In this document: piece by piece, positions 53,429 to 60,799 of the stretch
Position numbering within the stretch: the stretch's first letter is position 1
Layout of the letters: each line of letters begins with the position of its first letter
Assembly (NCBI GenBank): GCA_029262375.1
Contig: JAJCZM010000053.1
Location: 93,400-157,399, forward strand
From: Deltaproteobacteria bacterium
GTDB lineage: Bacteria > Desulfobacterota > Binatia > UBA1149 > SPBQ01
Direction of reading: 5' to 3'
Length of the DNA: 64,000 nucleotides
The notes under the pieces: model-generated
The model's database searches: none
What the model saw: only the letters and a program-made list of their open reading frames with translations
Told to the model about the DNA's origin: nothing
Position numbers and translations under genes: made by a program

Positions 53429-54481
53429 TCAGGCCGCTCGCTCAGTCGATATACGACCGCCCAAGCCGGCGGCTTTCCAGAGGTGGTCGGTGCGCTCGGT
53501 GATCAGTCCGAGACGACTCAGATTCGGGACCACCGTGTGGGTGAAGATCTCGCAACTGAGCTTCTGGTAGTTCGGATCCTCGAGAACGGGCGCGATGAAG
53601 TCGTCCGCGTTGATGCCGTACTGCGGGCCGAGCTCTCGCAGGATGTGCGCGCCCAGCGACGACTGCAGGGTCTCGAGCAGCGAGTACGCCCAGTCTTCCA
53701 TCTCGGCCATCTCTTCGGGCGCGGCCGTCTCGACCACGCGCCGCATGCTGAGAACGCCGAACGCGGCGTGGCGTGACTCGTCCTGCTCGACGCGTCGTAG
53801 CATCTCGCTCAGCAGCGGATTGCGCGACTCGACACGCAGGCTATCCATGATGCCGACGGCAATGCCTTCGAACAGGCACTGCATACCCAGCATCTTCTTT
53901 TGTACGGTGTCGACCGAGAGCAACTCGTCGAGTAAGAATTTGATCGTCGGGGTGATCGGGTAGATCGTGCCCAGTTTTTCGCCGACGAACTTCGCGAAGA
54001 CTTCAATATGGCGCGCTTCGTCGATGACCTGACTGGCTGCGTAGGACTTCGAGTCAAGATGCTCGCACATGTTCGTCAGCTGCCCGCACAGTTGTAGTGC
54101 GGCCTGCTCGCCGTGCAGTAGTTGCGACAGCATGTAGGCAAGCTCGTCGTGCGCGGCGGCCTTCTGCGTCGCTTCATCCATGCCCATCATCGCGCACATC
54201 TGGCCCATCAATGTGGCTTCCGGCGCGACGACCCATTCGTCTTTCGACACGGGGGTTTCCCAGTCGAGGTCGGTCGTGGCGTTCCACTGGTTCACCTTGC
54301 CCTTCTCGTAAAGGTTTCGTAGCTCCGCGACTTCGCTGCCGTACTCCCACGTCCAGTTCACCTTCAGGGGGACGTCCGAGGTGATGTGCCCGCGTAGTGC
54401 TTCGATGGCATCGGTGTCTACGAAATCTACGACCTCGAAATTGCCGAAGAGTCGGCGGTGTTCTTCCAATTGCTTCTTCAT
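53429..54481 (-). CDS. Ferritin-like diiron oxygenase/oxidase (AurF/R2-like)
   Basis: A 350-residue, almost fully helical protein. It has two equally spaced diiron motifs: Glu125-x28-Asp-Glu155-x2-His158 (EQ...DEARH) and Glu205-x28-Asp-Glu235-x2-His238 (EG...DESRH), the full carboxylate/histidine ligand set of the ferritin-like oxygenases. AurF-type N-oxygenases use the same spacing, but other R2-like oxidases are possible. A strong GGAGGAG site precedes the ATG. It is transcribed away from a TetR gene across three operator-like repeats, so TetR probably represses it. Confidence 0.82.
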   Translation of the reverse strand: MKKQLEEHRRLFGNFEVVDFVDTDAIEALRGHITSDVPLKVNWTWEYGSEVAELRNLYEKGKVNQWNATTDLDWETPVSKDEWVVAPEATLMGQMCAMMGMDEATQKAAAHDELAYMLSQLLHGEQAALQLCGQLTNMCEHLDSKSYAASQVIDEARHIEVFAKFVGEKLGTIYPITPTIKFLLDELLSVDTVQKKMLGMQCLFEGIAVGIMDSLRVESRNPLLSEMLRRVEQDESRHAAFGVLSMRRVVETAAPEEMAEMEDWAYSLLETLQSSLGAHILRELGPQYGINADDFIAPVLEDPNYQKLSCEIFTHTVVPNLSRLGLITERTDHLWKAAGLGGRISTERAA

Positions 54482-54501
54482 GACGCTCCTCCGAAAAAAG
54501 A

Positions 54502-54593
54502 GAGTGATCGCTCACTCAAAAAAGAGTTATTGCTCACTTTCGGCAGCGTACGGGGCGGCGCATCGTCTGTCAACAGAAAAAGAGCTATTGCTC
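54502..54593. promoter_or_regulatory. Three related palindromic operators between the diiron gene and tetR
   Basis: Site 1 GAGTGATCGCTCACTC (54502-54517) is a perfect inverted repeat. Site 2 GAGTTATTGCTCAC (54524-54537) and site 3 GAGCTATTGCTC (54582-54593) share the pattern GAG-Y-NAT-YGCTC, each preceded by AAAA. Sites 1 and 2 start 22 bp apart, about two helix turns. This is the layout of a self-regulating TetR dimer. Site 1 lies only 21 bp before the diiron start codon, so binding would block its transcription. Confidence 0.75.
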
Positions 54594-54656
54594 CTGTTTT
54601 TATTGGCACCGCGGGTCGCCAAGTGGCAGAATCCAGCCGTTGGAGTCGCGTAACTG

Positions 54657-55301
54657 GTGGTAGATGCAGCCAAAAAGGCCGATATGGTCGAGCTCGAGCC
54701 GCGTGCCGAGCCCACCCAGAAGAGGGCCAAGGAGTTGGTCGAAAACATCCTCGATACGACCGCTCGCTTGCTCGATGAGGTGGGGGTGGACGGCCTGACC
54801 ACCAACCTCATCGCCGAGCGCGCCGGTATTCGTATCGCCTCTCTCTATCGCTATTTCCCCAACAAATTCGCCGTGATGGTCGCCATATGGCAGCGCGTGC
54901 TCAACCGCGAGTTGGAAGCGCTCGGCGAGTTCATGGCCAACAGTGGCGGGCGTCTGCCGCTCGACGAGGTCGTCAATGAGCTTGTCGACGCCGCTGTCGC
55001 CGTCGAGCAAACGTCGCCGGGCGTCGTCACGTTGTTGCGCGCCATGCGCGTCACGCCCGAACTGGAGCGTGTGGAGCAGGACTCGTCGGAGCTGGTTGCA
55101 TCGAGCATCGCGCTTTGGCTGGGGCAGCGCGGCGCGAGCATTCCGGCTGAACGCATGAACGTTGTGACGCGAACGATCACCGAGGCCGTCTGGGCCATTC
55201 TCGACTACGGCAGCCACTTGCCCGAGTCGGAGCAGGCCATGGTCGTGGAAGAACTCAAACTGCTCGTACGAAGCTACTTCGTGAACTACTTCGATGATTG
55301 A
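54657..55301 (+). CDS. TetR family transcriptional regulator
   Basis: A 214-residue repressor-type regulator. The N-terminal helix-turn-helix (about 25-70) is clear: ILDTTARLLDEVGVDGLTTNLIAERAGIRIASLYRYFPNK, key motif SLYRYFPNK. The C-terminal ligand domain is generic. GTG start at 54657; an ATG at 54684 is a reasonable alternative. It overlaps the following RidA gene by 8 bp and diverges from the diiron gene, so it likely governs both directions through the three operators. Confidence 0.9.
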   Translation: MVDAAKKADMVELEPRAEPTQKRAKELVENILDTTARLLDEVGVDGLTTNLIAERAGIRIASLYRYFPNKFAVMVAIWQRVLNRELEALGEFMANSGGRLPLDEVVNELVDAAVAVEQTSPGVVTLLRAMRVTPELERVEQDSSELVASSIALWLGQRGASIPAERMNVVTRTITEAVWAILDYGSHLPESEQAMVVEELKLLVRSYFVNYFDD

Positions 55302-55797
55302 GTGGCGCGTCGTGCGAACGCTGGTTCTCAGCGCGCCGTTCGTATTGCTCGCGCTGTGCATGTTGTGCGTGTTGTGCGTGTTGGGCGTGTTGTGCGTGTC
55401 GCCTGCGTCGGCCGAGTCGCTCGACTTTCTCAGTTCCGCCGAGAGTGCGTCACTCGGCCTGCCGTTTTCCGAAGCCGTTCGCGTCGCAGACACGCTCTAT
55501 CTGTCGGGGCAGATCGGTAACAAGCCGGGCGCACCTGAGTTGGTTGCGGGAGGCGTTAAGGCCGAGACCGCGCAGACCCTCACGAACATCAAGGCCACGC
55601 TCGAGCGACACGGCTCCGATCTGGCCCACGTGGCCAAATGCACCGTGTTTTTGGCCGATATCGCGGATTGGCCGGCCGTGAACACTGTTTACCGGAAATT
55701 CTTCGAGCCTCCGTATCCGGCGCGTAGCGCGGTTGCTGGAAGCGGTTTGGCACTGGGAGCGCGGGTGGAGATCGAATGCATCGCCGTCGTGAAATAG
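55294..55797 (+). CDS. RidA/YjgF family protein with a signal peptide
   Basis: A 167-residue protein. Residues 1-41 form a signal peptide with an unusual Leu-Cys-Val repeat core (LCMLCVLCVLGVLCV) and cleavage near PASAES. The rest is a full RidA domain: GLPFSEAVRVADTLYLSGQIG, AEVAKCTVFLAD-like strand, catalytic Arg in YPARSAVAG, and Glu in EIECIAVVK. Cytosolic RidA hydrolyses reactive enamines/imines; this one should act outside the cytoplasm. It overlaps tetR by 8 bp and the FAH gene by 22 bp, so it is the middle of a tight operon. Confidence 0.85.
   Translation: MIEWRVVRTLVLSAPFVLLALCMLCVLCVLGVLCVSPASAESLDFLSSAESASLGLPFSEAVRVADTLYLSGQIGNKPGAPELVAGGVKAETAQTLTNIKATLERHGSDLAHVAKCTVFLADIADWPAVNTVYRKFFEPPYPARSAVAGSGLALGARVEIECIAVVK
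55353..55397 (+). repeat. 9-bp tandem repeat coding the signal-peptide core
   Basis: Five units of GTTGTGCGT type (55353, 55362, 55371, 55380, 55389) code for Leu-Cys-Met/Val triplets in the hydrophobic core of the RidA-like signal peptide. Gain or loss of units stays in frame. Confidence 0.85.
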
Positions 55798-56951
55798 CAG
55801 CAATTCAGTCGTTCTTCGCAGTCCTATTCGTGGCCGCGCTTGTCGCGGTAGCGTCGCCGGTAGGCGCAGCCGAGGCCCCGGATATCGGTACGATCGAACT
55901 CGCGCCGAGTGATGTCGCACTCACGTTCGCGCGCATACGCGACGGTCGCGAGCGTACCGTCATCGCCGTGACGAAGTACGAGTCCGGCCGTGTCGAAGGG
56001 ATCGACCTGTCGGTGGCGCTTGACCGACATATCAACGATCCGATCATCACGTTCTTCGATCAGGGGTATGAGGGACTGCGCCGATTGCTCAAGACGGCGC
56101 CGCCGTCGTCGCGCGTGCGCGTGCCTGCTCGTTCGCTGCGACTGCCCATCGATCTGCTCGATCGCCACATTGCTGCAGGCACGAACTACCCGGAGCATCA
56201 GGGTGAGACCGACGTGGTGGACGGTCCTTTCTTGTTTTCCAAACACGTGCGCGCGACCGGGCCGTACTCCACGGTGTCTACGCATGGCGGTCTTCTCGAC
56301 TATGAGGTCGAACTGGCGTTCGTCACACTCGATATCATCGAGAAGGCCGACGGGCCTCCCGAGTTCATGGGCCTCGTCTTGTGCAACGACTTTACGGACC
56401 GCGACGCGCTGATCCGCAATATCAACGTCTCCGATGTGCCGTCGGGAGAAGGTTTTACGACCGGTAAGAGCTTCGAAGGGTATCTGCCGCTGGGCACGCT
56501 GTTCGTGATTCCGCGCGACTATCGTGCGTTCGCCGCTGATCTCGACTTGTCGCTCTGGGTGCGCGGTGTGCAGGCGCAGAATACGCCCGCGTCGGCGCAT
56601 GTGTGGGATATCGATGAGATGTTTGCGCAGACCTGGAAACGTCAGGACAAACGCTGGCGTCACGGGGATCGCGAGGTACGTTTGCTCGATGCGCGCGATA
56701 CCATCAACGCCCGCACGCTCATGATGATGGGTACGCCGGGCGGGACCATCTTTGCGGGCATCGATACCGGTACGCGCGTTCGCGGCGCGGCTGCATGGTT
56801 GTTCGGCGGTTGGTCGAAATCACTCGTCGAGAACGTCGTCGAGACGTATCTGCGTGATGCGCACGCAGACGCTCGCTACCTGCAGCGGGGTGACACTGTC
56901 ACCGTTCGCGTCGAGCGAATGGGCGTGATCGAGAATAGGATCGTTGAATAG
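55776..56951 (+). CDS. Exported fumarylacetoacetate-hydrolase (FAH) family protein
   Basis: A 391-residue protein. Residues 10-33 are a signal peptide (FFAVLFVAALVAVASP, cleavage near GAAEA). The FAH fold is clear from GTNYPEHQGE onward, with the metal-binding Glu pair in DYEVELAF and Asp in CNDFTDRD. Closing elements are GTPGGTIFAG and LQRGDTVTVRVERMGVIEN. FAH enzymes cleave C-C bonds or tautomerise/decarboxylate keto acids, normally in the cytoplasm, so export is unusual. It overlaps the exported RidA gene by 22 bp, pointing to a joint periplasmic reaction. Confidence 0.85.
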   Translation: MHRRREIAAIQSFFAVLFVAALVAVASPVGAAEAPDIGTIELAPSDVALTFARIRDGRERTVIAVTKYESGRVEGIDLSVALDRHINDPIITFFDQGYEGLRRLLKTAPPSSRVRVPARSLRLPIDLLDRHIAAGTNYPEHQGETDVVDGPFLFSKHVRATGPYSTVSTHGGLLDYEVELAFVTLDIIEKADGPPEFMGLVLCNDFTDRDALIRNINVSDVPSGEGFTTGKSFEGYLPLGTLFVIPRDYRAFAADLDLSLWVRGVQAQNTPASAHVWDIDEMFAQTWKRQDKRWRHGDREVRLLDARDTINARTLMMMGTPGGTIFAGIDTGTRVRGAAAWLFGGWSKSLVENVVETYLRDAHADARYLQRGDTVTVRVERMGVIENRIVE

Positions 56952-56967
56952 GCGAGGGGGAGAGACG

Positions 56968-57408
56968 ATGGCCGAGAAACCACAGGGAGTCTTCCTGATA
57001 CAAGTTCTGCTCACGATCACCGCCGGTGAGTTCTTCGGTCCTGTGGTGCGCGACTTCAGCCCGAGCCACGCACTCAATCCGGATTGGGTCGGGCATGCGC
57101 GCGTCCACACGGTGTGGGCACTCGGGTTCATGTTCCTGTCGGGGCTCGCGAATCTTTGGCTCTTGTGGGCGCGCAAGCCCTTCGACCTCGGCAACCTGCG
57201 GCTCTCGCTCTTGTGGCAAGGGTGCAACTTGGGGGGCTTCTGGTTGTCGTATCTGTTGCTGCCGGTCTACGGCGGCGTCATGACGATGCCGGACACGCAC
57301 GTCCAGATCATGGGCTACGACGAGAACGTCGTCGCGTTCACCCTGCTGTCGATCGTCTGGGCGGCGGCGGCGCTGCGACTACGAAACGTCGCAGCACCGT
57401 CGAATTAG
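56968..57408 (+). CDS. Small four-helix membrane protein, unknown
   Basis: A 146-residue protein with about four membrane helices (15-35, 50-72, 85-105, 122-140) and an extracytoplasmic loop containing MPDTHVQIMGYDENV. Not recognised. The start at 56968 has GAGGGGGAGA upstream, better than the 56944 GTG/ATG option. It is 16 bp after the FAH gene and so likely the last gene of the tetR-ridA-fah operon; it might anchor the exported enzymes or transport their substrate. Confidence 0.65.
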   Translation: MAEKPQGVFLIQVLLTITAGEFFGPVVRDFSPSHALNPDWVGHARVHTVWALGFMFLSGLANLWLLWARKPFDLGNLRLSLLWQGCNLGGFWLSYLLLPVYGGVMTMPDTHVQIMGYDENVVAFTLLSIVWAAAALRLRNVAAPSN

Positions 57409-57415
57409 ATAGTTA

Positions 57416-57526
57416 CGCCGCTTCGGTTTTAGTCGCGTGTTCCGCTGCAATTCTAGTCGCGTATGCCGCTGCAGTTCTAATCGCGTGTGCCGCTCCAATT
57501 CTAGTCGCGTGTACCGCTCCAGCGAT
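57416..57526. repeat. 24-bp tandem repeat with a stop codon in each unit
   Basis: Units at 57431, 57455, 57479 and 57503 (AGTCGCGTGTWCCGCTSCAA type) with a partial unit before. On the minus strand each 24-bp unit repeats the last eight codons (Trp/Cys-Ser-Gly-x-Arg-Asp-stop-Asn) of the gene at 57501, so in-frame stops sit at 57501, 57477, 57453 and 57429. Confidence 0.9.
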
Positions 57527-58241
57527 CCGTGCCGGTGCAGATGGCGGGGTTCGAACAGTTGGTTCCGATTGGGCCTACGAACTTCCAGTTGATGTCGCCG
57601 ATGAAGCTGTTGGAGTCGGTGTCGATGTCGATCGCGCCTTCCAGGCAGGTTCGGCCGTCGCCCTGTTCGTCTTCTACGAACGACACGATCAGTTGGCATC
57701 CGACTACCGTCATCACCAGGTTGCTCAGTCCTAGTTGGCCCGCGGTTGGGGATACCAACGTCACGACACCCTGAGGATTCTGCGAAAGCGTGATCTGTAC
57801 GTTCGCCGGCGGACCGGTCCCATCGCCGCAATTCTCGGTCTCTTCGCTCACCGTCAGGTCGAACACACCGTTGAGATCTTTGGGGACGAGCGTGGTGGTG
57901 GTCGTGGTTGAACCGCCGTCGCAGGGGCACGACAGACTGACAGATTGACCGACGGCCTTGAACAGGCACAGCAACGCGTCGGTTGCCGTCGTCGCGGGCC
58001 CTCCGCTGGGCCGGCACACGCAATCGCCGCAGGGGGAACAGTCGCCGATACCGACGGCGACATTGAGTAGTTTCAGGCAGTCGCTCGCGGTGGGTAGTGC
58101 GCCGTTACTGATCGGCTGTGCGCAGTCACACTGGGCCGCACCGCTGACGGTGGGGCTGGCGAGCAATGGCAGTTGGACGAAGAACGAAAACGCCAAACTC
58201 AGGTAGGCGAGACGGGCGCCGAATAGGTAGCTACGAATCAT
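57501..58241 (-). CDS. Exported dockerin-like protein with Thr linker and beta domain
   Basis: A 246-residue protein. The signal peptide is about 1-35. Residues 38-110 are a dockerin-like pair with extra cysteines: ALPTASDCLKLLNVAVGIGD, CGDCVC, TTATDALLCLFKAVG and SCPC. A Thr6 linker follows, then a beta-rich C-terminal domain (120-246) with strands such as GVFDLTVSEETENCGDG and LVMTVVGCQLIVSFVE, similar in style to small lipocalin-like or carbohydrate-binding domains. Start moved from 58415 to the ATG at 58241 with GAGAGG upstream. The 5' leader holds T11-G10 and the 3' end a 24-bp repeat. Confidence 0.72.
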   Translation of the reverse strand: MIRSYLFGARLAYLSLAFSFFVQLPLLASPTVSGAAQCDCAQPISNGALPTASDCLKLLNVAVGIGDCSPCGDCVCRPSGGPATTATDALLCLFKAVGQSVSLSCPCDGGSTTTTTTLVPKDLNGVFDLTVSEETENCGDGTGPPANVQITLSQNPQGVVTLVSPTAGQLGLSNLVMTVVGCQLIVSFVEDEQGDGRTCLEGAIDIDTDSNSFIGDINWKFVGPIGTNCSNPAICTGTDRWSGTRD

Positions 58242-58260
58242 TTCCTCTCTTTCCTTCCCG

Positions 58261-58281
58261 CCCCCCCCCCAAAAAAAAAAA
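58261..58281 (-). repeat. Adjoining homopolymers T11-G10 in a 5' leader
   Basis: C10 (58261-58270) directly followed by A11 (58271-58281); on the minus strand T11 then G10, 20-40 bases before the start of the dockerin-like gene. The T-run may also serve as the tail of a terminator for the ATPase gene (GCCGG/CCGGC stem just before it). Prone to slippage in the cell and in sequencing. Confidence 0.8.
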
Positions 58282-58300
58282 TTTCTCTGCCGGTTATGAA

Positions 58301-60796
58301 TCAGAAAGCCGGCGTTGCAATTCCTTCGGCATCGATCCGCCACGGTGTCCATACGAGGCTCAGGCGGTCGATGTTCAGATCGGTCTTGTTGGGTTTGATG
58401 GCAACCTCGGTGCACTCGAATTGATCCGGCTCGTACGAATCGCGTAGGTCGGTGAGCTTGTCCTCAAATTCGGCTTCGAGGTTCGCGAGCTTGTCCAACA
58501 GTGCGCTGTGGCGTTCCTTAGCGCGTTCGATGTCGCCGCGCTCACGTGCCGCACGCCCCGCGCCGCGCATCGCAGTACCGGCGCTGCCTACGGTCGATGT
58601 GCTCCGGAGCTTTCGTCCGAACAGCGCGCCAAGGACCGTCGATCCGATGGAGATCGCAGTGTCCATCTTGCGGTGTTGGTACTGATCCTGTTCGGTTTCG
58701 ATGCGTTGCTCCGCGGTTCGAATCTGATCCTGCAAACGCGCTAGCTTCGGTGCGTACTTGGCCCGCAGCTTCTCCACCGCCGTGTCACGCTTCTCGCGTG
58801 CGATCTCACGCAGACGCGCCCGGAAGTCGCCTTCGCTGCTTCCAGGTTTCGATACGGCCTTGAGCGCCTTGCATTTGTACATCTGCATTTTCGATTCGCG
58901 ATAGAGATAACTCTTCAGCTGTTTCGACCACGATGCGTAGCTCTTCCTCTGCATCGCCTTCGACGGCAATTCGCTGAAGCCGGCGCCCGGTTCCGGCGAG
59001 TCTACGAGTTCGGGCGGCGACGAGAGTCTGTCGGGGCTTTCCCACACGTCGCCGGCTGCGTCGTCGACCAAACGCGTGATGAGCGTCGGTCGTTGCCACT
59101 CGTCGACTTCCATCGACGACTTGCTGAAGTGAAGAGTTGTTCGTGCGAGCAGAGCGGGTCGATAGACGATGCGGTCGTCGCGCGATCCAACCTTCGAGAT
59201 TGCTACGAACTGCTCGTCGATATCGGGAGGCAGTGACGGGCGAAGGTCGGCGGGCGTGCTATCGGGTGCGGGCGTATCTGCGAGCGTAGATTGCGGAGCC
59301 GCGGCCGCAGCCTGCTTCTTTGATGTGCGCCGCTTCTTCTTCGCAGTGCCGCCTGCCGCACCGAGTGCCGCGCCGCGTGCTGCAATCGTCGGTTGATACA
59401 GGCGCGAGATCTGCTCACGCGTCAGCGGTCCAGCGAGATAGTTCAACACCCAACGTGTGTGAAAGAGCACGGGCTCGTCTTCATGGACGTTGTTCATGAG
59501 AAACACGCGGCTCTGCATGCCCGAAAGCGTGCGCTCGATCTTCGCGCGATCAAAGCCCGCGCCGGTGGTAGCCGCGGCGCCCTCGAGTCCGTCGATGACG
59601 CGCGCTTTGTCGCGCTCGGTCTGCAGACGACCCAGGAACCACGTGCCGGCGTTCGAGAGACCCTTGTAGTCGAGGTCTACCGGGTTCTGGGTCGCGAGTA
59701 CGCAGCCGACTCCGTAGGCGCGCGCCTGCTTGAGGAGCGTGAGCATCGGTGTCTTCGACGGCGGATTGGCGGTGGGCGGGAAGTACCCGAACACCTCGTC
59801 CATGTAGAGGATCGCGCGCAGACTCTGGGTGCCCGGCTGCGAACGCATCCACGCGATGAGTTCGCTCAGAAGCGAGGTGACGAAGAACATGCGCTCCTCG
59901 TCCGAGAGGTGAGCGATAGAAAGAATAGATAGGCGAGGGCGCCCATCCGCCGTGTGCAGCAGTTTCGGGATCTCGAGCGGTTCTCCCTGCGACCACGCAG
60001 CGAAGCTCGGAGATGCAACCAGATTGTTGAGCGTCATGGCGAGTTCGAAGCGATCTTTGGACGGAAAGAAGGATTCGAGATCGAATACGCCGACTCGTTC
60101 GAACGGTGGGTCTTGAATCCCTCGAATCAGTGCCGGCAGATCGAGGTCGCGACCGTCGCGCCATGCACGGTCGATCATCATCGAGAGCAAGATATGTTCG
60201 CGCGAACGCACGGGATCGGCGTCGATGCCGAGCAACGCGAGCAATCCCGATACGGCGGCCGAGACACGCTCACGCAAAGCGTCCCCATCTTCGACGAGTG
60301 CAGGCGGCGGCGCGGCGAACGAACGCAGCAAGCTCAGCGGTGCACCGGCCGAGCTACCGGGCGTATAGATGCACGCTTCCGCTGCGTTCTGGTAGGTCTT
60401 GATCCGCGTAGCGCTCTGTCCCCAATCGGCGAGGCCCTTCTTCCACATCTCTGCGGTAGCTTTGGCGTGTTCTGCCGTGCTGCGGCCTTTGCGTGCCGCG
60501 TCGCTGGGATCGATCCACGGTTCGAAGTCTTCCGGCGCGAGCTTCGGGAAGCTCAGCAGCATGTTGCCGAGGTCGCCCTTGGGGTCGATCGCGATGACGG
60601 GGATTCCGTCGATGATCGCTTCCTCTAGCAATGCTACGCCGAGCCCGGTCTTGCCGCTGCCGGTCATGCCTACGCATACGGCGTGCGTCGTGAGATCCTT
60701 CGAGTCGTACAGCACGGGGTCGCTGTCGATTTCGCCGGTGTCGCTGTTGTAGGTACGCCCGAGATAGAACGCACCGAGTTTTTCGAAATTGGACAT
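58301..60796 (-). CDS. HerA-like ATPase with C-terminal coiled coil
   Basis: An 831-residue P-loop ATPase of the HerA/FtsK-like group. Walker A is GMTGSGKTG (about 43-51), followed by the typical VIAIDPKGDLGNMLL. Walker B is ILYMDEVFGYFPP, and LATQNPVDLDYKGLSNAGTW is the sensor region of DNA-pumping ATPases. A Lys/Ala-rich linker (TAKKKRRTSKKQ) leads to a C-terminal part (about 600-831) with a long coiled coil (residues 690-790). DNA or protein translocation is likely. No NurA nuclease partner is adjacent; the upstream neighbour is an enoyl-CoA hydratase gene 3 bp away. Confidence 0.85.
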   Translation of the reverse strand: MSNFEKLGAFYLGRTYNSDTGEIDSDPVLYDSKDLTTHAVCVGMTGSGKTGLGVALLEEAIIDGIPVIAIDPKGDLGNMLLSFPKLAPEDFEPWIDPSDAARKGRSTAEHAKATAEMWKKGLADWGQSATRIKTYQNAAEACIYTPGSSAGAPLSLLRSFAAPPPALVEDGDALRERVSAAVSGLLALLGIDADPVRSREHILLSMMIDRAWRDGRDLDLPALIRGIQDPPFERVGVFDLESFFPSKDRFELAMTLNNLVASPSFAAWSQGEPLEIPKLLHTADGRPRLSILSIAHLSDEERMFFVTSLLSELIAWMRSQPGTQSLRAILYMDEVFGYFPPTANPPSKTPMLTLLKQARAYGVGCVLATQNPVDLDYKGLSNAGTWFLGRLQTERDKARVIDGLEGAAATTGAGFDRAKIERTLSGMQSRVFLMNNVHEDEPVLFHTRWVLNYLAGPLTREQISRLYQPTIAARGAALGAAGGTAKKKRRTSKKQAAAAAPQSTLADTPAPDSTPADLRPSLPPDIDEQFVAISKVGSRDDRIVYRPALLARTTLHFSKSSMEVDEWQRPTLITRLVDDAAGDVWESPDRLSSPPELVDSPEPGAGFSELPSKAMQRKSYASWSKQLKSYLYRESKMQMYKCKALKAVSKPGSSEGDFRARLREIAREKRDTAVEKLRAKYAPKLARLQDQIRTAEQRIETEQDQYQHRKMDTAISIGSTVLGALFGRKLRSTSTVGSAGTAMRGAGRAARERGDIERAKERHSALLDKLANLEAEFEDKLTDLRDSYEPDQFECTEVAIKPNKTDLNIDRLSLVWTPWRIDAEGIATPAF

Positions 60797-60799
60797 CGA

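Noticed and set aside
57416..57526. CRISPR-like repeat array
   Set aside because: The units are contiguous without spacers, imperfect and only 24 bp; there are no cas genes. It is a tandem repeat of a gene end.
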